Source: CAZHGD01 sp964531735 (GTDB lineage: Bacteria; Armatimonadota; UBA10988). Taken from it: DNA of 36,959 bases. The stretch's first letter is position 1, and each line of letters opens with the position of its first letter. Location: positions 1 to 36,959 of the forward strand of contig CAZHGD010000066.1 in the NCBI GenBank assembly GCA_964531735.1, read 5' to 3'. Positions 6,866 to 14,859 of the stretch are shown in pieces. The translations under genes and the position numbers were made by a program. The notes under the pieces were generated by a model that was not told the origin of the DNA, made no database searches, and saw nothing but the letters and a program-made list of their open reading frames with translations.

Positions 6866-9740
6866 ACGGCACCGGCCGCACCTCCAGCGCGTCCACCCAG
6901 AGCGTCTCGCGCTTGGTGGCCGTGACGCGGAAGTGCGTCCAGCGCGTGTCCTTGGGCACCTCGAACTCGACCGACTCCTGGCGCCACTCGCGGCCCACGC
7001 TCACGTCCTTCCAGGGCGACTTGTTGAAGCCGTAGAGCCCAAAGTTGGCCCCGCCGCCGTCACGGTCGGCCTTCAGATAGAGGCTGGCGCGGTAGCGGCC
7101 GGGCTTCAGCTCCATGGGATAGCAGTTGACTCCCGGGCTGACGCGGTCCCACGGCCGGCCGTCCTGCGGGCAGCGGATATACAGCGCATGGCGGCCCTCA
7201 ATGGCCTCCTGCGGGTCGGTGCCCCAGCTCGCGCCGTTCTGGATCCGTCCGCTGACGCTGAACGCGTCCGGTATGCCCGTGACCACCTGGGCCTCGAAGC
7301 CGCCGTTGCGCACCAGGTTGCCCTCGGCCAGCACCACGCGGTTCGGCTTCTCGGGCGCCGTGCGCCAGGTGTACCAACGCACACCGAGGCCCTCGATCAG
7401 GTCCTGGAGGGTGCCGTCGGCGCTGACCGGCACGCTACGGTTCTCGAACAGCACCTGCGCGGTCGCGCCCAGCGGCGGCGCGGCGCAACGCAGCGACAGC
7501 GCCTTCGGCTGCGGGTCGGTGTTGACCGCCAGGATATACACCGCGCCGTCGTAGGCCCGCGCCGTCAGGTGCAGCCACGGCACCGGCGGCGTGGCGGCCA
7601 CCTCGGGCGCCGGCTCACTGCTGAGCAGCACCGGCGTCAGCTCGCGGACCTCGCCGGCCAGCTTGCGACACTCGGCCCACATCGCCTCGCCGAACGGGCG
7701 CTCGTGCGGCTCCATGCGGATGAAGTACTGAATGCCGGTGGCCCCGTGGGCGATGGCCAGCCAGGTCATGCAGCGCTGCTCCTGCCAGGTCGGCTCGCGG
7801 CCCCACCATTCGCCGCCGCCGAAGGCCTGCGGCACGCACCAGATGGGCATGGTCCAGTTGACCGCCTCGCCCACCAGGTCGACCGTGTCACTGACCGCCG
7901 TGACCGCCTGGTTCGGGATCGGGTAGGGATCGACCATCATGATGTCCATGCCCTTGGCGTAGGACGCCGCCTTGGGCGGGACGCAGAAGACCATACTGGT
8001 GGGATGGTACGGGTCGAGCTGCTCGATGGCGCGGTGGTGCGCCTCGTAGCGGTCGGGCGAGCGGCCGGAGCCGTCGGGCTCGTCGGCCAGGTACCAGCAG
8101 AGCAGCGACGGCAGGTCGCGATAGGCGGCAATCTCTTCGGTCAGCAGCGCCTGCACGTCCGGGGTGGCCGGCAGATCGGTGATGGAGCGCAAGTCGTAGT
8201 GCATCTTCAGACCGACCGCGTCGCACGCGTCGCCCCAGGCTTGGAACGCGGTCCGCTTCGGCTGGCGGACCTTGTTCTCGATGTCCATGTAGTTGCAGAT
8301 CAGGTTGAACTTGTGCGGCGCCTCCAGGCGCAGAATCTCGGTCCGGTCGCGTTGGTCGTTCCATTGCCCCTGGTTGGTGTAGAAGCCGAACGGGAAGTAC
8401 GGCTTGCCGTCCACGATCAGCCCGCGCGTGCGATGGTCCACCTTGACCTCGTGCGGCCGCGGCGGCGCCTTCAGGAAGTGCGTCTCGGCGACCGCCACCA
8501 CCTCGTCGCCCAGCCGCAGCGTGCAGCGGGCCGCGTGGGTGCCGTTGGCCAGGCCGGCCAGGTTGAACGGCAGCGCGGTCTCCAGCGCGGTCGGCCGCAC
8601 CGTGCGCGGAGCCAGTCCATCGGCGATGATCTCGGCGCTGAGCCGCTCCAGCTTGGTGCCGCGGGCCAGCGTCAACAGCAGCTCGCCGGTCGCCTCACTG
8701 GTGTAGAGCGACCGCCCCGGCACGAACCGCAGGAACGGCGCGGCCTTGACCGGTAGACCGGTGGCCCGCCACAGGTCGGCGCCGCCGCCCGCCGGCGCGA
8801 TGGCCAGGCGGAGCGTGTAGTCGCCCGGCTCCTTCAGTCGCAAGCGCAGCTCGACGCGAGCCGGGGTGGTGCTCAGCGCCGGTTGCTGCTCGGCCCGGGC
8901 GACCACCTGGTCGCCGGCCAGCGCCTCCAAGCGCAAGGCGACGCGTGCCGGCCCCTCGGCCTGGCGCGCCAGGTCGACGGCGATGCCCGTGCTGCCCAAC
9001 TCAGCGTTCCGCGCCCAGGTCAGGTTGCCGGCGCTGACGCCGGCCGCCGTGGCCGTCGCCGGCTCGAAGGTGATCTCGATGGTCTCGCGGTAGCGCTGCC
9101 CGCTGACCAACGGCTGGTCCCAGCCCAGGAAGAACTGGCCCTGGTGGCGGTCATCGTACAGCGTCAGCGCGCGAGTGGTGCGCAGGCGCCAGGCGCCGAA
9201 CAGGCTGGCGAAGCGGTAGTCGCGGCTGGTCCAGAGCACGCGCCGCTCGGCCCGGCCGAAGGTCATCCGCCCGCGGTCGACCTTGTCACCAACGGCCACC
9301 GCGTGCTCGGCGCCCTCGAGCCAGGGCACGGCGGGCCGATAGCCCAGTGCCAGGTGGTAGTCGGCGTGGCCGGTCTGGCCGTACTCGTACTCCACGCGCA
9401 CGGTGTCCTGGCCGATCAGCGAGATGGTCTTGGTGTAGTCGAAGCCGGCGCCGCCATCGCGGATGGTCAACCGCTGCCCGCCGTCGGCCCGGGTCAGCCG
9501 CGCCGGCGCCTGCCGCCAACTGCTGGCGAACGGCATGACCTTCCAGCCCGAGTTGTGGACCACGAACTCCTCGGGAATGAACAGAAAGGCATCGGCGCCG
9601 CGATAGCGCAGGTTCAGCCCGCGCTCGGCGCGCCAGATGGCCTGGAGGTCACCCGCGCGCAGCTCGGCTTGTGAGACCAGATCCTGAGCCGGCACGGCCG
9701 TGAGGGCGAGCAGCAGAGCGAGCAGGCAACGTGCAACCAT
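6864..9740 (-). CDS. Large secreted TIM-barrel glycoside hydrolase-like protein with C-terminal CBM
   Basis: 958 residues. ATG 9740 is preferred to the in-frame GTG at 9749 because it directly precedes the signal peptide MVARCLLALLLALTAVPA. Residues ~20-420 look like beta-sandwich domains. From ~430 (RGLIVDGKPYFPFGFYTNQG) a GH2/GH5/GH-A-like barrel begins; W-Y-L-A-D-E-P-D places a likely acid/base at Glu554, and G-I-Q-Y-F-I-R-M-E-P near 665 may hold the second carboxylate. The C-terminal ~150 residues (LVRNGGFEAQ to WVDALEVRPV) form a CBM4/9-type domain. The substrate and CAZy family cannot be named; it may be an unclassified clan GH-A member. It follows the toxin gene by 56 bases on the same strand. 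Confidence 0.8.
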   Translation of the reverse strand: MVARCLLALLLALTAVPAQDLVSQAELRAGDLQAIWRAERGLNLRYRGADAFLFIPEEFVVHNSGWKVMPFASSWRQAPARLTRADGGQRLTIRDGGAGFDYTKTISLIGQDTVRVEYEYGQTGHADYHLALGYRPAVPWLEGAEHAVAVGDKVDRGRMTFGRAERRVLWTSRDYRFASLFGAWRLRTTRALTLYDDRHQGQFFLGWDQPLVSGQRYRETIEITFEPATATAAGVSAGNLTWARNAELGSTGIAVDLARQAEGPARVALRLEALAGDQVVARAEQQPALSTTPARVELRLRLKEPGDYTLRLAIAPAGGGADLWRATGLPVKAAPFLRFVPGRSLYTSEATGELLLTLARGTKLERLSAEIIADGLAPRTVRPTALETALPFNLAGLANGTHAARCTLRLGDEVVAVAETHFLKAPPRPHEVKVDHRTRGLIVDGKPYFPFGFYTNQGQWNDQRDRTEILRLEAPHKFNLICNYMDIENKVRQPKRTAFQAWGDACDAVGLKMHYDLRSITDLPATPDVQALLTEEIAAYRDLPSLLCWYLADEPDGSGRSPDRYEAHHRAIEQLDPYHPTSMVFCVPPKAASYAKGMDIMMVDPYPIPNQAVTAVSDTVDLVGEAVNWTMPIWCVPQAFGGGEWWGREPTWQEQRCMTWLAIAHGATGIQYFIRMEPHERPFGEAMWAECRKLAGEVRELTPVLLSSEPAPEVAATPPVPWLHLTARAYDGAVYILAVNTDPQPKALSLRCAAPPLGATAQVLFENRSVPVSADGTLQDLIEGLGVRWYTWRTAPEKPNRVVLAEGNLVRNGGFEAQVVTGIPDAFSVSGRIQNGASWGTDPQEAIEGRHALYIRCPQDGRPWDRVSPGVNCYPMELKPGRYRASLYLKADRDGGGANFGLYGFNKSPWKDVSVGREWRQESVEFEVPKDTRWTHFRVTATKRETLWVDALEVRPVP

Positions 9741-9796
9741 GGTCACCACCGATCAGCAGGGAGTTCGCTCCGCACTCGACGCAGTCCTTCGACGGT

Positions 9797-10237
9797 CTAG
9801 GCCGGGTCGGTGGCTCCGGGCGGCGCGGCCCAGAGCTGCGAGGCGCGGCAGATCGGCAGACCGGCGTTGCCTCCGAGATCGAGCAGATCGCGGTCGCCCG
9901 TGACCAGGACCGCGGCGCCGCAATCCCAAGCCGCTGCCAACACCGGCGCATCGCTGGGGTCGCGGAGCAGCCCGTGGGCCCGCGCCAGAGCACTCTCACC
10001 GGCCTCGGGCACCACACTCACCGGCAGCAGATCGATGGCTTGGTCGACGCGGTCGGCCGGGAGCGCGAACTTGACAGCCAGGACGCGCCGCACCTGCTCG
10101 AGCACGTAGGCGGAGGTTTGTAGCCGCACGGATCCGCCGTGGGCCAAGTGTACCAAGCGCTCTTCGGGCCCGTGAAAGAGGACGGCACTCACCAGCACAT
10201 TGGCGTCAACGAAGAGGGCGCGGTCCGGAGCCTTCAC
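9797..10237 (-). CDS. PIN-domain toxin (VapC-like ribonuclease)
   Basis: 146 residues, a complete PIN domain. The acidic metal ligands are visible: Asp11 (FVDANVLVSA), Glu47 (YVLEQVRRVL), Asp93/Asp96 (LRDPSDAP) and Asp115/Asp117 (VTGDRDLL). PIN toxins are Mg-dependent RNases that cleave tRNA or rRNA. The D-A-N-V-L-V-S-A start is that of the COG1569 group rather than classic VapC. ATG 10237 lies 32 bases inside the end of the upstream AbrB gene, so the two are translationally coupled. The pair is very likely a type II toxin-antitoxin module. Confidence 0.85.
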   Translation of the reverse strand: MKAPDRALFVDANVLVSAVLFHGPEERLVHLAHGGSVRLQTSAYVLEQVRRVLAVKFALPADRVDQAIDLLPVSVVPEAGESALARAHGLLRDPSDAPVLAAAWDCGAAVLVTGDRDLLDLGGNAGLPICRASQLWAAPPGATDPA

Positions 10238-10496
10238 GGAACACCTCGTGTCGTGCTTCGGCGACGGCCTGCTCGACGTCCTCGCGGGTCACCCCCTGCT
10301 CCGCTGCCGCTGCCCGCAGACCGGCGATTGCCTCTTCGTACGGTGACCTCAGCGGCAACTCGATGAGCAACAGCCGGTCCGAAAGAAGGTGCAGGCTGAG
10401 CGTATCGCCGGCCTGCAAGCCGAGCTGTTGGCGCATGTCGAGCGGAATGACGAGCTGGCCCTTGGATGAGATGCGGACAGTCCGTGATGCGTCCAC
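10206..10496 (-). CDS. AbrB/MazE-type antitoxin of the PIN pair
   Basis: 96 residues from GTG 10496, chosen because GGAG lies seven bases upstream and because the swapped-hairpin AbrB fold begins here (ASRTVRISSKGQLVIPLDMRQQLGLQAGDTLSL, positions 3-35). This N-terminal part binds DNA as a dimer. The acidic, Ala-rich tail (YEEAIAGLRAAAAEQGVTREDVEQAV) would wrap and block the PIN toxin. Longer in-frame starts upstream would run through the thymidylate synthase gene and are not credible. A 15-base inverted repeat 15 bases upstream is a natural operator for self-repression. Confidence 0.85.
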   Translation of the reverse strand: MDASRTVRISSKGQLVIPLDMRQQLGLQAGDTLSLHLLSDRLLLIELPLRSPYEEAIAGLRAAAAEQGVTREDVEQAVAEARHEVFREGSGPRPLR

Positions 10497-10510
10497 GGTT
10501 GGTCTCCAGC

Positions 10511-10525
10511 GTAAGAACGTCTTAC
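10511..10525 (-). promoter_or_regulatory. Candidate operator of the AbrB/PIN module
   Basis: GTAAGA-ACG-TCTTAC is a perfect inverted repeat with six-base arms. It sits in the 59-base gap between the thymidylate synthase stop and the antitoxin start, and is AT-rich compared with its surroundings. Antitoxins of this fold usually bind such palindromes in their own promoters. Confidence 0.55.
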
Positions 10526-10555
10526 CGCCCACGATGGTTCCACGCCCCGCCCGGC

Positions 10556-11413
10556 CTACAGCCCCTTCCGCCCGGTCTCGCGCTCCTGGCGTAGCGACGA
10601 GGCGATTTCGGCGCGGGCTTCTTCGAGGATGGGCGCGATGGCCTCGGTGCGGTAGGTGCGCTCCTCCCACGAGCGCTTCGCCACCGACTCCAGGAACCGC
10701 CGGAACTCGTCGAAGTAGCTGCCGTAGATGTGGAAGCTGCTGGCGGTGTGGGTGTACTGGCCCGGCGTGATGGTGCGTCCGAGCCGGCTGGACAGCTCCT
10801 CGGCCACCTGGCGTTGCAGGTCGGTGAAGGCGTACATGTTCATGAACGAGGCCTTGAACGCGTCGTTCGAGCGCATGTCGGCGTGGAGGACCAGCTTGTC
10901 GCCGAACACGCGGAACCACAACCGCTGGAGGCAAGCCGGGTCGATGCAGTGCTCGTCTGCCCAGGGCTTCCAGGTGGTGGCCTGTGCCCGCCGCGAGTGC
11001 GGTGCCTCGGCCAGGGCGTCCACCACGTAGGCGATCTGGTCCACCGCCGCGGCGCGCCCGGGCACGTCGAACGCGCGCAGGCGCTCGTGGTAGGTGTACT
11101 CCCACTTGCCGGCCGCGGGATCGATCCAGTGGTCATGGATGCCGTCGACCACTTCCTGGCGGTAAGCCTCCAGGTCCTTCAGGCCGCAGGGGATGGCCTT
11201 GTTAATGCGCGGCTCGGCGAACGGATCGAGGACGGTGATCACCGCCAGCGCATCGCGCGAGGGCGGATCGCCCGGCTGGTCGTACTGGGTGGCAATCGTG
11301 GCCCCGCGCTCCCAGCAGGTGAGCACCGCCTGTTCCCACGCCGCCGGCAGGTTCGCCGCCGTCACCGCCACCACCGGCAACTCGCCGGCCGGCACCGTCA
11401 TCGCCTCGTCCAT
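10556..11413 (-). CDS. Divergent thymidylate synthase (methanogen-like ThyA family)
   Basis: 285 residues. ATG 11413 is set by GGAGGAGG six bases upstream. The family landmarks are present: the nucleophile Cys161 in DPACLQRLWF, the phosphate-binding R-S-N-D at 181-184, Asn192 aligning with the Asn that selects dUMP over dCMP, and F-H-I-Y at 227-230. The long N-terminal part (DPPSRDALAVITVLDPFAEP, G-I-H-D-H-W) and the R-R-A-Q-A-T-T-W segment at 141-148 resemble the archaeal/methanogen branch more than E. coli ThyA. The predicted reaction is methylation of dUMP to dTMP with methylene-tetrahydrofolate. No dihydrofolate reductase gene is adjacent. A pyrimidine hydroxymethylase is the main alternative. 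Confidence 0.8.
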   Translation of the reverse strand: MDEAMTVPAGELPVVAVTAANLPAAWEQAVLTCWERGATIATQYDQPGDPPSRDALAVITVLDPFAEPRINKAIPCGLKDLEAYRQEVVDGIHDHWIDPAAGKWEYTYHERLRAFDVPGRAAAVDQIAYVVDALAEAPHSRRAQATTWKPWADEHCIDPACLQRLWFRVFGDKLVLHADMRSNDAFKASFMNMYAFTDLQRQVAEELSSRLGRTITPGQYTHTASSFHIYGSYFDEFRRFLESVAKRSWEERTYRTEAIAPILEEARAEIASSLRQERETGRKGL

Positions 11414-11499
11414 GACGCCTCCTCCAGGCTGGATGCTGCGGCCTGATTGGCGCTGTCGACCGGGTTCCCTCTCGGCCATCCGCGGGCTGGCCAGACAGC

Positions 11500-11548
11500 C
11501 GGACGCCTCGCCGACCGGCGCACTGGAGCACGGTCAGCGAGGCGTCCG
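11500..11548 (-). terminator. Terminator-like stem after the Ig/beta-helix lipoprotein
   Basis: CGGACGCCTCGC (11500-11511) pairs perfectly with GCGAGGCGTCCG (11537-11548), and GACCG/CGGTC continues the stem inside (13-base loop). It lies 22 bases beyond the lipoprotein stop at 11570 and before the thymidylate synthase gene, so the two are probably separate transcripts. Confidence 0.65.
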
Positions 11549-11569
11549 ACAGCAGTCAGTTGGCCACGG

Positions 11570-13885
11570 CTACTTCGGCTTCAGCGTGCCGCCGCCGGCC
11601 AGCGTGTAGGTCTTCGCGCCCAGCGCGCTGTTGGCCGACAGGCTGGAGTCATAGGTCACCGTGTGACCGTTGCCGTAGATGTTGGTGATGCTCGTGCCGG
11701 AGATGCCGGCGGCATCACTCAGCCAGGTCAAGACCGAATCGGCCGTGACCTGCCAACTGCTGGTCTTATCCAGCGTCAGCCCGGCCGTGTTGATCCAGCC
11801 CGTCAGCGTCGAGCTGTTGCTCAGCGTCGCGGCAATCGAGCTGATGCTGTCGCTGACCAGGTTGCCGACCATGGTCTGGCCGGTGGCCTTGAGCACGGCC
11901 TGGCCACCGTTGGAGCCCGTAGTGCCCCAGTCGCCCGCGGCGGCCTGGACCAACGTGCCGGAGCTGGCGGTGAGACCGACGCCGTTGAGGTTGATGTTGC
12001 CCGTGGCGTTGGTCACGTAGAACAGCGGCCCAGCCGCTGCCGCCAGGGTCCCACCGGTCATCGTGAACGTGCTGTTGGACCCGCTGGCGTCACCCGACAT
12101 GCTCTGGTAGAGCATCACGCCGCGCTTGAGCTGACCCGAGATGGTGGTGTCGCTCAAGGTGATCGAGTTGGAACCCTCAATCACGGCGGCTTCGGCACCG
12201 GTGGCCCGGATGGTGGCCCCCGAGACCGTGATGGCGCCGGTCGAGTAGATGCCCGGCGAGTTCATGCCCGACGTGGTCACCGTGCCGCCGGTCACGTTGA
12301 TGGTGCCGCCGCCCCGGTCGGTCGCGATGGCGCCGGAGCTGGCACCGGCGGTGGTCATGTTGACGTTGGTCAGCGTCATGGTCGCGCCTTGCGTGGCCAT
12401 CACCGCGTGGGCCCCGTCGGCGCTGCAGTTGATGGTCAGGTTGGACAGCGTCACCGCCGCGCCGCTGCCGGTGGAGAACACGCCGTTGGCACCGGTGCCC
12501 GTGGTGGTGACCGTGCCACCACTCACGGTCAGCGTGCCCGCCGAGGCCAGCAGGCCGGCGTTCAGGCCGTAGAAGCTGCTGTTGTCCTGCGACGAGGTAT
12601 TGCCGCTGGTGGTGACCGTCGGATTGGTCAGCGTCAACCGAGCCGAGTCGGTCAGCCACACCGCCGACTGGTTGGCGTCCGTGGCGCGCAAGGTCGCGCC
12701 GCTCTGCGACTGGTCGCCACCGCTCTGCTCATAGGCGCCCCAGATGCCCAACGACGTCTTCGCGTAGAGCGTCACGGTGTCGCTCGTCACCGTCGTGCTG
12801 CCACTCGACACGGTGACGTAGTACGCGCCGATGTTGCTGGTCGCCATCGAGCTGACCGTGTAGCTGGCGCTGGTGGCGCCGGAGATGGCGGTGCCGCCTT
12901 TGTACCACTGGTAGCTCAGGCTCGAACCCGAGGCGACCACGCTGAGCGTCGCCTTGCTGCCGACGGTGACCACCGTCGCGGTCGGCTGGGTCGTGATGCT
13001 GACCGTCGCGCCATTGGTGCTGCCGATGCTCAGCGTCACCGAGTTGCTGGTCACACTGCCGCTGGTGTTCGCCACCACCACATAGTAGGTGCCGGCGTCG
13101 GCGGCGGTGACCGCTGACAGCGTCAAAGTGGCGGCGGTGCCCCTGGGCAGAATGGTGCCGCCTTTGTACCACTGGTAGGTCAAGCCCGTGCCCGACGCGA
13201 CCACCGTGAACGTGGCCGTGCCGCCCAGCGCCACCGTGGTCGAGGTGGGTTGCGTGGTGATGCTGATCCCGCTGGTGTTCGCGCTACCGATGGTCAAGGT
13301 GGCCGAACTGCTGGTCACGCTCCCGCTGGCGCCGGAGACCACCGCGTAGTAGCTGCCGGCGTCGTTGGCGGTCACCGACGCCAACGTCAGCATCGCGCTG
13401 GTGGCACCCACGATGGCCGTGCCGGCGTGGTACCACTGGTACGACAAACTCGAGCCCGAGGCGACCACCAGGAAGGTGGCCGTGCCACCCAATGGCACCG
13501 TCACCGAACTCGGCTGGCCCGTGATGGTGACCCCTGAGCTGCTGGCCGAACCGATGGTCAGCGTCACCGAGTTGCTGGTCACGCTCCCGCCGGCACTCGT
13601 CACCACCACATAGTACGTCCCCGCGTCGCTGGCGGCCACTGACGACAGCGTCAGCGTCGCGCTCGTCGCACCAGCCAGGGCCGCGCCGCCCTTGTACCAC
13701 TGGTACGACAGTCCCGAGCCCGAAGCAACCACCGCGAAGTTGGCCGTGCCACCCACCGCCACCGTAACCGAACTCGGTTGAGTCGTGATACTGACGGTCT
13801 TGCTCGTGCTGCTGGAGCCGCTGCCACACCCCGTCAGCCACAGCGCCGCCAGGCAAGCGCCCAGCGCCGATCGTGTCCCTTGCAT
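11570..13885 (-). CDS. Surface lipoprotein: four Ig-like domains plus parallel beta-helix
   Basis: 771 residues. ATG 13885 has GGAG seven bases upstream and starts a lipoprotein signal with lipobox L-T-G-C (Cys20). A Ser-rich linker is followed by four Ig-like domains of ~88 residues (about 30-380), each with the Y-Q-W-Y and D-A-G-x-Y-Y-V-V marks of I-set folds. Residues ~390-771 carry Gly/Thr/Ser-rich ladders (TVSGGTVTTTGTGANGV) of a right-handed beta-helix like autotransporter passengers, but no outer-membrane barrel follows, so lipid anchoring replaces it. It is probably an adhesin or a glycan-binding surface protein. It is bounded by its own promoter-like site and terminator stem. Confidence 0.85.
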   Translation of the reverse strand: MQGTRSALGACLAALWLTGCGSGSSSTSKTVSITTQPSSVTVAVGGTANFAVVASGSGLSYQWYKGGAALAGATSATLTLSSVAASDAGTYYVVVTSAGGSVTSNSVTLTIGSASSSGVTITGQPSSVTVPLGGTATFLVVASGSSLSYQWYHAGTAIVGATSAMLTLASVTANDAGSYYAVVSGASGSVTSSSATLTIGSANTSGISITTQPTSTTVALGGTATFTVVASGTGLTYQWYKGGTILPRGTAATLTLSAVTAADAGTYYVVVANTSGSVTSNSVTLSIGSTNGATVSITTQPTATVVTVGSKATLSVVASGSSLSYQWYKGGTAISGATSASYTVSSMATSNIGAYYVTVSSGSTTVTSDTVTLYAKTSLGIWGAYEQSGGDQSQSGATLRATDANQSAVWLTDSARLTLTNPTVTTSGNTSSQDNSSFYGLNAGLLASAGTLTVSGGTVTTTGTGANGVFSTGSGAAVTLSNLTINCSADGAHAVMATQGATMTLTNVNMTTAGASSGAIATDRGGGTINVTGGTVTTSGMNSPGIYSTGAITVSGATIRATGAEAAVIEGSNSITLSDTTISGQLKRGVMLYQSMSGDASGSNSTFTMTGGTLAAAAGPLFYVTNATGNINLNGVGLTASSGTLVQAAAGDWGTTGSNGGQAVLKATGQTMVGNLVSDSISSIAATLSNSSTLTGWINTAGLTLDKTSSWQVTADSVLTWLSDAAGISGTSITNIYGNGHTVTYDSSLSANSALGAKTYTLAGGGTLKPK

Positions 13886-13922
13886 CGCGCATCTCCATCG
13901 CTGCGCTCCCCATCGTCGCAAC

Positions 13923-13951
13923 GTTATAGTCCGGTCGTGCGCAATGTTCTA
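13923..13951 (-). promoter_or_regulatory. Candidate promoter of the Ig/beta-helix lipoprotein
   Basis: On the minus strand TAGAAC (13951-13946) and TATAAC (13928-13923) are 17 bases apart. The -10 matches five of six consensus bases, the -35 only three. The site lies in the AT-richest patch of the gap and 37 bases before the start codon. Confidence 0.4.
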
Positions 13952-13996
13952 TGGTGACAGGCCAGATCTTGCAATTGCGTTACAGCGCGCGGCAGA

Positions 13997-14680
13997 TTAC
14001 CAGCCCGGCGGATAGGCGTCGGCGTTGCGCCAGGGCAGATACGTCTGCGCGTAGGCGATGGTCGGCGCGTAGACTCGGCTGCGCTTCAGCCACTTGGCGT
14101 GGCCGTCGAACATGACCACGTTGAGGCCCTCGTTGTGCACCGAGTCGTAGTTGCGGTTGCACGGCGTGCCGGCGCCGGCGCCCATATCCACCGGCCGCCA
14201 CGGCGTGGGACCTTCGCCCACGGCGATCAGTTCGGCCGGGCGGATCATCGACGCCAGCGCCTGTTCGCTGGCGCCGCCGGTGCCTTCGGGGCAGTCGTTC
14301 ATGCCGTAGCTCGAGCCCAGGTTCATCGCCCGCGCCGCGGGAAGGTAGAACGAGCACTGCGCGTTGATGAACCACCGCGAGCTGGGACAGACGTACATCT
14401 GGGCGTTCATCACGTACGGGTAGATCACATGCACCCACGACACCGCCGTGTCGGCGGCACAGGTGCCCTGCACCTTCCAGGCCGGCACGCGCTCGTCATA
14501 ATCGTTCGAGTACATCATCAGGCCCAGCCCGAGCTGCTTCTCGTTGGACAGGCACGACGACTGGCGCGCCTTCTCGCGAGCCTTGGCGAACACCGGAAAG
14601 AGAATGGCGGCCAGAATAGCGATGATCGCGATCACCACCAGGAGTTCGATCAGCGTGAACCCCGAGCGCAACTTGTTCAT
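13997..14680 (-). CDS. Type II secretion pseudopilin-like protein (DUF1559-like), copy 2
   Basis: 227 residues. ATG 14680 has GGAGG six bases upstream; the frame extends further but that start would spoil the short leader MNKLRSG. The cleavage signal G/F-T-L-I-E-L-L, the hydrophobic helix, F-A-K-A-R-E-K-A-R-Q and the terminal H-x8-D-G-H-A-K-W-L-K are as in copy 1. The head differs (several Cys and many aromatic residues), so each copy may expose a different surface. It is convergent with nothing and transcribed alone, divergent from the membrane protein gene at 14860. Confidence 0.9.
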   Translation of the reverse strand: MNKLRSGFTLIELLVVIAIIAILAAILFPVFAKAREKARQSSCLSNEKQLGLGLMMYSNDYDERVPAWKVQGTCAADTAVSWVHVIYPYVMNAQMYVCPSSRWFINAQCSFYLPAARAMNLGSSYGMNDCPEGTGGASEQALASMIRPAELIAVGEGPTPWRPVDMGAGAGTPCNRNYDSVHNEGLNVVMFDGHAKWLKRSRVYAPTIAYAQTYLPWRNADAYPPGW

Positions 14681-14859
14681 GGCAGACCTCCGCTGGTAGT
14701 CTAGACATGCCATGATACGCAGCGCAAGTCGCCCTCACTTGTGACGACTGCGGCGAACCGGTGGACAATCATCCGCCGTGGGGCCGATGGTTCGGGAACG
14801 CCGCTGCGTCGCCATTCGTTCTGGGGTCTCGATGGCAGTTGCGTGGGGAAGGCCCGGCC

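Noticed and set aside
6750..8756. Long open frame on the plus strand opposite the TIM-barrel gene
   Set aside because: It is the antisense shadow of a GC-rich gene with signal peptide, barrel motifs and CBM on the minus strand; the product is Arg/Gly/Val-rich with no motif.
10497..11105. Long N-terminal extension of the antitoxin frame
   Set aside because: It would overlap the thymidylate synthase gene; the AbrB fold and ribosome site begin at GTG 10496.
11447..13117. Plus-strand frame opposite the Ig/beta-helix gene
   Set aside because: Composition of an antisense frame; the minus strand encodes clear Ig repeats and a lipobox.
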